A stretch of DNA of 42,544 bases from Clostridiales bacterium DTU070 (GTDB lineage Bacteria; Bacillota; Clostridia; DSM-8532). The notes under the pieces are model-generated. The model searched no databases, was not told where the DNA came from, and worked only from the letters and a program-made list of their open reading frames with translations. Numbering within the stretch: position 1 is the first letter of the stretch; every line of letters begins with the position of its first letter. The position numbers and the translations under genes are program-made. Below, one piece after another: positions 8,667 to 16,963 of the stretch. The stretch is from positions 1 to 42,544 of the forward strand of contig LFSH01000097.1 of the NCBI GenBank assembly GCA_001513105.1, written 5' to 3'.

Positions 8667-8926
8667 AGCACTGTCAACCCCCGGAAAACAAACCTAAAAT
8701 ATTATATTTCATTACCGACAAAAATTAACAGGAATTACAAATTTAATGGCCCTGAAATACCTTTCAGGACTGCATTTAATAACGCTTGTGATATGAATTA
8801 TAGCATGACCGGAGAAAATCTTCCACAGGAAATTTATCAAATTCATAATAATGAAATATTTGTGGAGTGAAGCACTTAAGTTTGCAATTCAGCATATTTT
8901 AAAAATTGTGCCGCCCGGGATACGAA
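8667..8926. other. Divergent intergenic region
   Basis: This gap separates the coiled-coil gene (minus) from the nitroreductase (plus). On the minus strand TATAAT at 8706-8701 is a possible -10 for the ftsEX operon, but there is no good -35. A small 7-bp hairpin (8751-8757 with 8762-8768, loop TACC) lies mid-gap. Nothing here looks coding. Confidence 0.4.
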
Positions 8927-8955
8927 TTGACAATTACGGGTATATGAAATATATT
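8927..8955 (+). promoter_or_regulatory. Strong promoter for the nitroreductase gene
   Basis: TTGACA (8927-8932), a 17-base spacer and TATATT (8950-8955). This is a near-consensus sigma-A promoter 39 bases before the start codon. Confidence 0.7.
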
Positions 8956-8993
8956 CAGAAGTGATATGGTCATTTTTAAAAGGAGGTTTTGGT

Positions 8994-9497
8994 ATGGACT
9001 TTTTTGAACTGATCAATAAAAGGTACAGTGTAAGATCCTATCTCCCCGATGAAATAGAAAGTGAAAAATTGCAGAAAATACTTGAAGCGGCAAGGCTTGC
9101 CCCAACGGCATGCAATCTGCAGGCATTCAGGGTTGTAATTGCAAAAACCGAGGGACGCAGGGAACAGCTGAACAGGGTATATCCGCGTAACTGGTTTTCC
9201 GAAGCCCCGTATATAATTGCAGTGTGTGCTGAAAAGGGCAAGGGATGGGTAAGAAGCGATCAGAAGAGTTTTGCCGATGTTGATGCGGCCATTGTAATGG
9301 ATCATATAATTCTTGCGGCAACAGCACTGGGGCTTGGTACCTGCTGGATTGGAGCCTTTGACCCGAAAGCTGCTGCGGAGGTGCTGGAGCTGGATAAGGA
9401 TCTGGAGCCTATCGTATTAACGCCTCTGGGATACCCGAAGGGCGAGCAGCCGCCAAAAAGGCGGAAAGCCGTTGAAGATCTGGTTATTTACAAATAA
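8994..9497 (+). CDS. Nitroreductase-family flavoprotein
   Basis: A 167-residue member of the FMN-binding nitroreductase superfamily, which uses NAD(P)H to reduce nitro groups, quinones or other acceptors in the cytosol, usually as a homodimer. Visible features are the N-terminal RYSVRSY FMN motif, EAARLAPTACNLQ, the central DAAIVMDHIILAATALGLGTCWIGAF region, and the end TPLGYPKGEQPPKRRK. The substrate is unknown. The ATG at 8994 has AGGAGG seven bases upstream; the frame extends to a GTG at 8961 that would fall at the transcription start. It is 43 bases upstream of the glycoside hydrolase gene and may be cotranscribed with it. Confidence 0.9.
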   Translation: MDFFELINKRYSVRSYLPDEIESEKLQKILEAARLAPTACNLQAFRVVIAKTEGRREQLNRVYPRNWFSEAPYIIAVCAEKGKGWVRSDQKSFADVDAAIVMDHIILAATALGLGTCWIGAFDPKAAAEVLELDKDLEPIVLTPLGYPKGEQPPKRRKAVEDLVIYK

Positions 9498-9540
9498 CCG
9501 GTTTCCGGAAAAATAGTTTTGAAAAGGACAGGCATAAAGC

Positions 9541-12018
9541 ATGGTAAAAAACCTTAAAGAAAAATTTATAATTCCTGATGATGAATTCACGCCGATTCCC
9601 TTTTGGTTCTGGAACGGGCCGCTGAACGAAAAGGAAATAAAAAGGCAGATCCACGACTTCCGGGAAAAGGGAGTGATGGGTTTTGTCATACATCCAAGGA
9701 TTGGAATACCTGAAGACATTGAGTACCTTTCCGATAGGTTCATGCAGCTTGTTGAGTTTGCCGTAGCTGAAGCGGCCCGGCTCGGAATGAAAGTGGTACT
9801 CTATGACGAGGGAATGTACCCGTCGGGTTCGGCCCACGGTCTCGTGATCAAAAGCAATCCCGAATACGCCTCGAAGGGGCTGAAAATGACCGAATACCCG
9901 CTGGATAACATGCGGGAGGTCGAAATCCCGGTATTGGATGATGAAAATATCGTTTCGGTACTGGCGGTTGAGAAAAAATCGCCCGGTTCGTTTGTGTATG
10001 AAAGCACAATAGTTCTCCATGAAGAACAGGGCAGAATAAGGTTCAGTGTCCCCGAGGGGAAATGGTCGCTGCTTATGTTCACCCAGTGTTTTTCACGGGG
10101 AACAATCAGGGGAATCCATTTCGGCGAAGACGACGGCGAGCCGAACGCGCCTCCGTCAGCCGATCTTCTGAACACCGATGCGGTCAGGAAATTCATTGAA
10201 ATCACCCATGAAAGATATTACAGCGTACTTAAAGATTATTTCGGGAGCACCGTAATTGCAATGTTTACCGATGAGCCGTGCATCCTCGGAAGGAACCATG
10301 AAAAAGGGCTGATACCGTGGACGGATGGTTTCCTGGAATGTTATATATCCTCGGGAAATGATGAAAAGAGCCTTCCCGCGCTATGGTGGGACTGCGGCGG
10401 GAAAACCGCCGAAATCAGGAGCAGATACAGGAAAGCCGTGGACGCTAAACTGGAACAGTCATATTACAGTCAGATCTCGGAATGGTGTGAAGAGCATGGT
10501 ATTGCTTTAACGGGTCACCCCGAAAAAAGCGATGAAATCGGTCTTTTGAAATATTTCCAAATACCCGGCCAGGATGTTGTTTGGAGGTGGGTTGCGCCCG
10601 AAGACAACAAGGGCATTGAAGGTGAGCACAGCACAATGGCGAAGTGCTCGTCCGATTCCGCAAGGCACAGGGGCAGAAGGAGAAATTCAAACGAATGCTT
10701 CGGCTGCTGCGGCCCGAACGGCATCCACTGGGCATTTTCGGTGGACGACATGAAATGGTATATGGACTGGTTGTTTGTACGCGGTGTGAACCTTCTTTAT
10801 CCCCATGCCTTCTTTTATTCTGTTGAAGGGGAAAGGCGGTTTGGTGAAAGGCCGCCCGATGTCGGGCCGAATAATCTCTGGTGGAAATACTACAGGTATA
10901 TTTCGGACTATATAAAACGAATGAGCTATATTATGACCGATTCGGTGAACCAGGCCCGGGTATGCATTCTCTGCGGAAGCAGCAGCCTGCCGTGGAAAGC
11001 GGCAAAGGTCCTCTACCGGAATCAGATGGAGTTTAACTATCTTGAAGCCGATTTGCTGGTTTCGGACAGCTGCAGCGTTTCAGGCGGCAGGATCAGAATA
11101 CGGGAACAGGAATACAGCGTTGCAGTTATTGAGGATACCGGCATTCTCAATGATGGAGTGAAGGATAAACTTTCGCTGTTCATCGGCGAGGGCGGGAAGG
11201 TTTTGGTTTATGGCGGCTGCAAACAGCCGGAAAACGAGCTGGATTTAGAGTATGTGGAAGACCCGGGGAACCTTGCTGAAATAATTAAAAAATACGCAGA
11301 ATTCACCTGTTCCTTCGAGCCCGGTCATCCCGATTTGAGGTTAAGCCACGTGGTCAAGGAAAGCTGCCACTTGTTTGTTATGACAAACGAGGGTGAAGAT
11401 GAAATAAATACGGTGTTGAGAACGAAAATAACCGGCAGGGCGGAGCTTTGGGATGCCTGGAGAGGCAGTATTAAGGAGATTAAACCGTTATCGGCCGGTG
11501 AAGGGGATATGCGCATCTACGTTAGGATTCCCCGCAGGGAGAGTGTCATCGTATTTATTGATCAGGCAGGGGATATGATGACAGAAACGGTGGATTTGAA
11601 GGAAGAAAAAGAGCTGAGAACCAGGCTGGACCTGACATGGACAGTTTCGGACAACGGCAGGATTCTTGCGGAGAACACCGATTGCTTGGTTTCATGGGCT
11701 GAATGGCCGGGTATGGCGAATTATTCGGGAACGCTGAAATACACGGCGGCATTTCAGATCAAGGATTTGGAAGATTTCGTATACCTTATGGATCTCGGCG
11801 AAGTGCATGAACTGGTGCATTTATATATCAACGGCCATGATATGGGTGTAAAAATGTGGAAGCCTTATGTTTTTGATATTACGCCCTGGGTTAAAGAAGG
11901 AATGAACACTATTGAAGCCTATATTACAAACTCGATGGCCAACAGGCTGGCCGGGGCAGGACTGAAATCGGGTCTGATTGGACCTGTCAGCCTTATCAAA
12001 AAATACTGCAGCCGATAA
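9541..12018 (+). CDS. GH106-like glycoside hydrolase (alpha-L-rhamnosidase-related)
   Basis: An 825-residue protein related to the large GH106/alpha-L-rhamnosidase-like group. The N-terminus opens with PIPFWFWNGPLNEKEIKRQI followed by GVMGFVIHPR and VLYDEGMYPSG, typical of a TIM-barrel start. An acidic motif FTDEP (242-246) and GHPE later in the barrel could carry catalytic residues. The last 130 residues look like a jelly-roll sugar-binding domain of the GH2 type (INGHDMGVKMWKPYVFDI). No signal peptide is seen, so it probably acts in the cytosol on imported oligosaccharides. The ATG at 9541 has an imperfect AAAGGACAGG site. Exact substrate is not determinable. Confidence 0.75.
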   Translation: MVKNLKEKFIIPDDEFTPIPFWFWNGPLNEKEIKRQIHDFREKGVMGFVIHPRIGIPEDIEYLSDRFMQLVEFAVAEAARLGMKVVLYDEGMYPSGSAHGLVIKSNPEYASKGLKMTEYPLDNMREVEIPVLDDENIVSVLAVEKKSPGSFVYESTIVLHEEQGRIRFSVPEGKWSLLMFTQCFSRGTIRGIHFGEDDGEPNAPPSADLLNTDAVRKFIEITHERYYSVLKDYFGSTVIAMFTDEPCILGRNHEKGLIPWTDGFLECYISSGNDEKSLPALWWDCGGKTAEIRSRYRKAVDAKLEQSYYSQISEWCEEHGIALTGHPEKSDEIGLLKYFQIPGQDVVWRWVAPEDNKGIEGEHSTMAKCSSDSARHRGRRRNSNECFGCCGPNGIHWAFSVDDMKWYMDWLFVRGVNLLYPHAFFYSVEGERRFGERPPDVGPNNLWWKYYRYISDYIKRMSYIMTDSVNQARVCILCGSSSLPWKAAKVLYRNQMEFNYLEADLLVSDSCSVSGGRIRIREQEYSVAVIEDTGILNDGVKDKLSLFIGEGGKVLVYGGCKQPENELDLEYVEDPGNLAEIIKKYAEFTCSFEPGHPDLRLSHVVKESCHLFVMTNEGEDEINTVLRTKITGRAELWDAWRGSIKEIKPLSAGEGDMRIYVRIPRRESVIVFIDQAGDMMTETVDLKEEKELRTRLDLTWTVSDNGRILAENTDCLVSWAEWPGMANYSGTLKYTAAFQIKDLEDFVYLMDLGEVHELVHLYINGHDMGVKMWKPYVFDITPWVKEGMNTIEAYITNSMANRLAGAGLKSGLIGPVSLIKKYCSR

Positions 12019-12040
12019 ACACTGACTTTGCGGTGGTGTT

Positions 12041-12649
12041 ATGACTGCATATTTTGAATACGGGGAAAAAGAAACAGGATATTTGAAAAGCAGGGACAAA
12101 AAACTTGCCGAAGCAATCGACAGGATCGGCATGGTAAGGCGAAAGATCATTCCCGATCCTTTCTGCGCACTGGTACACAGTATCGTTGAGCAGCAGGTTT
12201 CGGGAAAAACAGCCCAAACCGTTTTTGACAGGCTGAACGGGAAGGCAGGCGGCATAACGCCCGAAAATATATTGAAGCTGGAGACCGAAGAGATACGTAA
12301 TTGCGGCATGTCGGCAAGGAAAGCAGGTTATATCAGGGGCATAGCCGAAGCTGCTATAACGGGTGCTGTTGATTTTGACAGCCTTAAAAGCAAAACCGAC
12401 CGGGAAATCATTGAAACGCTTACTAAGCTCCGGGGTGTAGGGGTATGGACCGCCGAGATGCTTTTGATTTTCTCCCTCCAAAGGCCGGATGTCATAAGTT
12501 TCAATGATTTCGGGATAAGAAAAGGCATAATGAAGCTGTATGGCATAAATGAGCTTACGATGGAAAAATTCTCAGAGTACCGCAGAATCTATTCACCTTA
12601 TGCCACGACTGCTTCAATATATCTGTGGGAAATAGCAAAGGGGTTATAA
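12041..12649 (+). CDS. AlkA-type DNA-3-methyladenine glycosylase (HhH-GPD family)
   Basis: This enzyme family removes alkylated bases from DNA to begin base-excision repair. The 202-residue protein has EQQVSGKTAQTVFDRL in the helical core, the helix-hairpin-helix LRGVGVWTAEMLL, and the conserved Asp156 in SFNDFGIRKG, the position of the catalytic aspartate in AlkA. No C-terminal iron-sulfur cysteines are present, which argues against the endonuclease III branch. The AlkA N-terminal TBP-like domain is absent, as in shorter Bacillus and clostridial forms. It starts 22 bases after the glycoside hydrolase, with a GGTGGTG site. Its last six bases overlap the convergent prsW-like gene. Two other DNA repair genes follow. 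Confidence 0.88.
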   Translation: MTAYFEYGEKETGYLKSRDKKLAEAIDRIGMVRRKIIPDPFCALVHSIVEQQVSGKTAQTVFDRLNGKAGGITPENILKLETEEIRNCGMSARKAGYIRGIAEAAITGAVDFDSLKSKTDREIIETLTKLRGVGVWTAEMLLIFSLQRPDVISFNDFGIRKGIMKLYGINELTMEKFSEYRRIYSPYATTASIYLWEIAKGL

Positions 12650-13342
12650 ATCAGGTTTGTTCAGGGCCTTCGATTCCTGGTAGAACCTGTTGAGTTTTCT
12701 CAGGTTCACAATCCACATGTAAATGACAAAGGGTATGAATAAAAGCATCAGCAACGGGATTCGGGCCAGAAGTATGAAGTTGAAGGTTCCATGGAACAGC
12801 ATAGGCACAACCAGCGACTGTGTAAAGTACCTTTTTGAGATTTCCGGGTCGGGGCTGAATTTTGCCAGCGACAGGTAATAGCCCATTGTTATCGCAAACA
12901 GCATATGGGCGGGAACGCTTAACAGGCCCCGGTACAGGCCGATATATGGATCGGCATCGTAACCCGATACCACGTACATTATGTTCTCAACAGTGGCAAA
13001 ACCAAGTGCGGAATACGCACAATATATTATTCCGTCGAGTTTTTCATCGAAAGCGTAATCGTGATAGGCCACCTTCATTACAACAAGGCGTTTGAAGTAT
13101 TCCTCGGTAAACCCTGCAACAATGTATGTTGTCCATGCTGTTGAAAGGATTCCCGGAAGGAAGTTCAAATTGCTTAAAAACCTTTCCACAGCAATTGTCG
13201 GTACGGCAGAAAGCATCCCGAACAGGAAAAGTTTCAGCAGAAGCCTTACAGGCTCCCTGTCGTACCTGTCGGTAAGATACAGCCCCATTGCAAGGGCTAT
13301 TCCCGGTATTACCGCAATGACAAACAACCGAAGATAATCCAT
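12644..13342 (-). CDS. PrsW-family intramembrane metalloprotease
   Basis: PrsW in Bacillus makes the first cut in anti-sigma factor RsiW; the wider family are membrane CPBP-like proteases. The 232-residue protein has about seven hydrophobic helices and the family's putative active-site residues in order: Glu80-Glu81 (FTEEYFKR), Glu119 (FATVENIMY), His146 (VPAHMLF) and His184 (LFHGTFN). No sigma or anti-sigma gene is near, so the substrate is unknown. GGAG lies seven bases before the ATG at 13342. Its 3' end overlaps that of the alkA-like gene by the six-base palindrome TTATAA, which supplies Leu-stop on both strands. Confidence 0.85.
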   Translation of the reverse strand: MDYLRLFVIAVIPGIALAMGLYLTDRYDREPVRLLLKLFLFGMLSAVPTIAVERFLSNLNFLPGILSTAWTTYIVAGFTEEYFKRLVVMKVAYHDYAFDEKLDGIIYCAYSALGFATVENIMYVVSGYDADPYIGLYRGLLSVPAHMLFAITMGYYLSLAKFSPDPEISKRYFTQSLVVPMLFHGTFNFILLARIPLLMLLFIPFVIYMWIVNLRKLNRFYQESKALNKPDL

Positions 13343-13396
13343 AATTACTCCTTTCAGTTATCTATAATCTACCACAAATTACAACAAAACGCCATA

Positions 13397-13425
13397 TTCA
13401 AAGGCGGGTCATAATATGCTAAAAT
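13397..13425 (+). promoter_or_regulatory. Candidate promoter for the HDG-Ogt fusion gene
   Basis: TTCAAA (13397-13402), a 17-base spacer and TAAAAT (13420-13425). The match is moderate and the leader would be about 90 bases. Confidence 0.3.
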
Positions 13426-13521
13426 ATTAACACTGTATTAGTCTTGGCATAAACAAGGCACGATAGCAATGTATATTTTTCCACACCGTTTTGTCAAAAT
13501 ACTTTGTAAAGGACCATAACC

Positions 13522-14517
13522 ATGCCTTATCCTGGTAAACCTGATTTAATATTAAGATCTTTTGAACCTGTTGTAAATAATAAAAGCAGGGTCCTGATAC
13601 TGGGGACCATGCCGGGTGCTGAGTCTTTACGGCAGCAGCAGTATTACGCCCATTCGCGAAACCTGTTCTGGCCTTTTCTTTACGGGATATTTGACGAAAA
13701 ACCCGAACCGGAATATGACAAAAGGATTGAATTTCTGAAGAAAAAGAACATTGCATTGTGGGATGTTTATAAATCCTGCAGAAGAACAGGAAGCCTTGAT
13801 TCAAACATTACCGACGAGGTGCCCAATGATGTGGCAGGGCTGTTAGACAAGTACCCGAACATTAAATATGTTTTCTGCAACGGCGGAACGGCTGAGAAGC
13901 ATTTCAAAAGGCATGTGCTGCCCAATGTAAAGCGCGGTATTTTCTATATGCGCCTGCCTTCAACAAGCCCTGCCAATGCCTCAATACCGCCGGAGCGGAA
14001 AATGCAGATGTGGCTTTCGGTAAGGCATACCCTTGAAAACCGTATAAGGTACAAGTCTGCTGCAGTTACGTTGCTTGGCGATATTACCGTTCTTGCCGAT
14101 GATGAGCTTGTAACCGACATATTTCTTCCGGGCAGTGAAATGCGGTATGACAATTTTGCGGTTTTTTCGGGCAATGATGTTTCAGAGCAAGCAAGAGAAC
14201 AGATAGAAGAATACTTTGAACGAAAAAGGAAGGAATTTGATATTCCCTTTGAAGTACAGGGTACTCCTTTTGAAAAAAGGGTTTATGATACCTTGTTAAA
14301 AGTGCCTTACGGATGTACAATAACCTACGGTGAGCTGGCCGAAGCTGCCGGCAACAGGAATGCTGCAAGGGCGGTGGGACAGGCCATGAGAAAGAACCGC
14401 CTGCCCCTGGTTGTTCCGTGTCACCGGGTGATTGGCTCAGCCGGGAAAAATATCGGTTTTATGGGAGTACGGGGCAATCCTGTTCAGAATATTCTGCTTG
14501 AACTGGAGTCGTCGTAA
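13522..14517 (+). CDS. Fusion: hypoxanthine-DNA glycosylase (UDG superfamily) with O6-methylguanine-DNA methyltransferase
   Basis: Residues 1-165 match the DNA-deoxyinosine glycosylase branch of the uracil-DNA glycosylase superfamily: LILGTMPGAESLRQQQYYAH, NLFWPFL, ALWDVYKSC, a VPND segment, and STSPANAS at 147-154. Such enzymes remove hypoxanthine left by adenine deamination. Residues about 175-331 match the Ogt/MGMT suicide methyltransferase: VPYGCTITYGELA, RAVGQAMRKN and the acceptor motif VPCHRVIG with Cys300, then GFMGVRGN. The frame is continuous, with no stop or shift between domains. The ATG at 13522 has AAAGGA ten bases upstream. It is followed by hslO and a DUF4130-type gene on the same strand and preceded by an AlkA-like glycosylase. 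Family assignments are strong; coordinated action of the two domains is inference. Confidence 0.88.
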   Translation: MPYPGKPDLILRSFEPVVNNKSRVLILGTMPGAESLRQQQYYAHSRNLFWPFLYGIFDEKPEPEYDKRIEFLKKKNIALWDVYKSCRRTGSLDSNITDEVPNDVAGLLDKYPNIKYVFCNGGTAEKHFKRHVLPNVKRGIFYMRLPSTSPANASIPPERKMQMWLSVRHTLENRIRYKSAAVTLLGDITVLADDELVTDIFLPGSEMRYDNFAVFSGNDVSEQAREQIEEYFERKRKEFDIPFEVQGTPFEKRVYDTLLKVPYGCTITYGELAEAAGNRNAARAVGQAMRKNRLPLVVPCHRVIGSAGKNIGFMGVRGNPVQNILLELESS

Positions 14518-14563
14518 GTTAGGGTAATCACCTGCATACATTAAAAGGAGTGAGTTAAAGGAT

Positions 14564-15481
14564 ATGAAAGACTATATGCTCAGGGCAATGACAAAAGACG
14601 GCCAGATTCGTATATATGCCGCCATTACTACGGAGACCGTGGCATATGCAAAAGAAATACATGATATGTATCCTACTTCAGCGGTAGCTTTGGGAAGGGT
14701 TCTTACCGCTGCGGCGATGATGAGCGGTACGCTGAAAAGCGATAAAAGCACCATAACCGTTCAGATTAAGGGGGATGGCCCGATAGGAAGCATCCTTGCC
14801 GTAACCGACAATAATTCGAATGTCAGGGGATATGTGCAGAACCCTTACGTGGATATCCCGCTGAATGACAATGGCAAGTTTGATATTGCAGGTGCTGTGG
14901 GAGAAGGTTATTTAAACGTAATTACCGACCTGGGTCTGAAGGAGCCCTACATCGGCCGGGTTAAACTGGTATCGGGCGAGATTGCCGAAGATATTACCTA
15001 CTATTATGCCGCATCTGAACAGACCCCGACTGTTACAAGCCTTGGCGTGCTGGTCGGACGGGACGGTAACATTATAAATGCCGGCGGGATTTTTATCCAG
15101 TTAATGCCGGGCACCGGGGAAGATGATATATCGTGGCTTGAGAAATGCGTTGAGAACATGCCGCCCGTGACAAAACTGCTTGAGCCGGGGAAAAAGATCG
15201 AAAGCATTATTGAAGAGGTGCTTCCGGGAAGAGAACTGGTATTCCTGGATACAAGACCCGTAAGGTATCAGTGCAACTGTTCGAGGGAGAGGATGGAAAG
15301 GAACCTCCTGAGCCTTGGTATCAAGGATTTGGAGGAATTGGCTGCCGATGGGAAGGAACAGGAGCTCGTATGCCATTTCTGCAGGACAAAGTACGTGTTC
15401 CAGCCTTCGGAAATAAGTGATATACTTGCCCGGGCAAAACAGGCTGATGTTTCCGAACCAGGCGGGCATGCCGAAGGGTGA
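14564..15481 (+). CDS. hslO: Redox-regulated chaperone Hsp33
   Basis: Hsp33 is a cytosolic holdase switched on by oxidation and heat, when four zinc-bound cysteines form disulfides and the C-terminus unfolds. The cysteines are seen as CNC (Cys237, Cys239) and CHFC (Cys270, Cys273). The N-terminal domain has ALGRVLTAAAMM and VQIKGDGPIG, both family hallmarks. Length of 305 is a little above the usual 290-300. A GGAG site precedes the ATG. It lies 46 bases after the HDG-Ogt gene and six bases before the DUF4130-type gene, suggesting a stress-repair operon. Confidence 0.95.
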   Translation: MKDYMLRAMTKDGQIRIYAAITTETVAYAKEIHDMYPTSAVALGRVLTAAAMMSGTLKSDKSTITVQIKGDGPIGSILAVTDNNSNVRGYVQNPYVDIPLNDNGKFDIAGAVGEGYLNVITDLGLKEPYIGRVKLVSGEIAEDITYYYAASEQTPTVTSLGVLVGRDGNIINAGGIFIQLMPGTGEDDISWLEKCVENMPPVTKLLEPGKKIESIIEEVLPGRELVFLDTRPVRYQCNCSRERMERNLLSLGIKDLEELAADGKEQELVCHFCRTKYVFQPSEISDILARAKQADVSEPGGHAEG

Positions 15482-15487
15482 TTCGTT

Positions 15488-16225
15488 ATGGTATATCTTT
15501 ATGACGGCAGCTTTGAAGGCCTGTTAACCTGCGTTTTTGAAGCAAATGCATCAAAGGAAAAGGAGCTGTCAATTAAAAACAGGGAAACCTACATCCCTTC
15601 GTTCCTTGATGAAGTCAAGGAAATTGAAACCGATATGGAAAAGTTTGGGCGGGTGTATTCATCGATACCGAAAAAGATATCCGGCCATGCGCAGGAGATA
15701 ATCTACCGGGCATGGCTTAGCGAGGATGAAAACGCTGCTGACTTGATTTATCATTTTTTAAGGGTGGGTTATAAAATAGGCAGCCGCGTTACCGATTTCA
15801 TACAGGATCCGCTGATAAATAAAATAATGGACCTGGACCTGAAGGTAAGAAGGGAAACCCACCGCTTTCTTGGTCTTTTAAGGTTCAGTGAATTATCAGG
15901 AGGAGTTTTTTACGCGGCTTATGAACCAGATTTCAACATTACCGGGTTAATTGCACCCCACTTTGCAGGGCGGCTTTCGATGCAGCCCTTTATTATTCAC
16001 GATAAGAAAAGAAATATCTGTGCCGTTTTTGACGGCAGCGAGGTTATACTGACAGATAAAACACCGTTGATCCCCGAGGTTGAAAACAGCACCGTGGATG
16101 AGTATGCTTCGCTGTGGAAGACATTTTTCAAAACAATAGCAATCGCGGAACGCAAAAACCCGCGCGCCCAGATGCAGTTCATGCCTAAGAAATACTGGAA
16201 AAACCTTACCGAGATGCAGGATTAG
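15488..16225 (+). CDS. DUF4130-type probable DNA metabolism protein
   Basis: The sequence opens YLYDGSFEGLLTCVFEA and ends with RAQMQFMPKKYWKNLTEMQD, which I recognise as the family known as TIGR03915/DUF4130. From memory, members usually sit next to a radical SAM protein of presumed DNA repair or are fused to uracil-DNA glycosylase-like domains; neither partner is next to this copy. No catalytic motif is evident; a run of conserved basic and aromatic residues near the C-terminus could contact nucleic acid. It starts six bases after hslO and is the last gene of the plus-strand group that begins with the HDG-Ogt fusion. Biochemical role is unknown; a DNA repair role is inferred from family context and these neighbours. 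Confidence 0.75.
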   Translation: MVYLYDGSFEGLLTCVFEANASKEKELSIKNRETYIPSFLDEVKEIETDMEKFGRVYSSIPKKISGHAQEIIYRAWLSEDENAADLIYHFLRVGYKIGSRVTDFIQDPLINKIMDLDLKVRRETHRFLGLLRFSELSGGVFYAAYEPDFNITGLIAPHFAGRLSMQPFIIHDKKRNICAVFDGSEVILTDKTPLIPEVENSTVDEYASLWKTFFKTIAIAERKNPRAQMQFMPKKYWKNLTEMQD

Positions 16226-16237
16226 TAAGTCCTGAAG

Positions 16238-16948
16238 CTAATCAAGAATCAGCTCAATACCCTTTTGCAGTAAAGTCTCGGTAAGCATTCCCGGCTGGTA
16301 TGCAATTACATAACCGTCTTTGTCGATAAACACCGACGTGGGAAGGGAATAAGCCTGGTATGTCATTGTTGCGTCCAGATCCAGGTCGTAGTAAACAGGA
16401 AAGGTATAGCCCTTCTCTTCAATAAATTTCTCTCCCTTTTCCTTTGTTTCCCTCTGTCCGTCAGTACTGTCCACCATCAGGAAATGGATATCGTCCTTGT
16501 ATTCATTGTAGTATTCTTCAAAAAGTGGCATCTCTTCCACACAATACGGGCACCAGGTTGCCCAGAAGTTTATAATAACCGGCTTTCCGAAAAAGTCCGA
16601 AAGGTTTGCCTGTTCGCCTTCACTGGTGTAAACTGTGAAATCAAAGGCTTTTATTTTTTGCGGTTCATCCTGTCCGGTATTACCTGTATCCTGTGAACCG
16701 TTGCTTTCTCCAGGCTTATTGGAATTCCGGGCGGTATCGGTGCTGTCTTCAGTGCTTTTATTGTTATTATCCGCATTATTGTCCTGCAAACCTGAATCAA
16801 CGTTATCAGCCATATCCGAGCTGCTGCGCCCGGGAACGTTGATTCCGGGCTCTCTCTTGCTGCTCAGCGTATTGTAGGCATAATAGGAACCGGCAACAAG
16901 AATTGCAAACAACAGTATTCCGATTATTGTTTTCAGTTTTGATTTCAT
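16238..16948 (-). CDS. TlpA/ResA-like membrane-anchored thiol-disulfide oxidoreductase
   Basis: An extracytoplasmic thioredoxin-fold protein anchored by an N-terminal helix (about residues 8-25). A low-complexity Asp/Asn/Ser-rich linker of about 60 residues follows. The thioredoxin domain has FWATWCPYCVEEMP with redox pair Cys133/Cys136, and the cis-proline loop SLPTSVFID. Such proteins reduce or isomerise disulfides in secreted proteins or help make cytochrome c. The start at 16948 follows GGAGG by six bases; an ATG at 16963 sits in front of that site and is less likely. It follows ccdA, which would feed it electrons from the cytosol. No cytochrome genes are near. Confidence 0.9.
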   Translation of the reverse strand: MKSKLKTIIGILLFAILVAGSYYAYNTLSSKREPGINVPGRSSSDMADNVDSGLQDNNADNNNKSTEDSTDTARNSNKPGESNGSQDTGNTGQDEPQKIKAFDFTVYTSEGEQANLSDFFGKPVIINFWATWCPYCVEEMPLFEEYYNEYKDDIHFLMVDSTDGQRETKEKGEKFIEEKGYTFPVYYDLDLDATMTYQAYSLPTSVFIDKDGYVIAYQPGMLTETLLQKGIELILD

Positions 16949-16963
16949 AAAAACCTCCATCAT

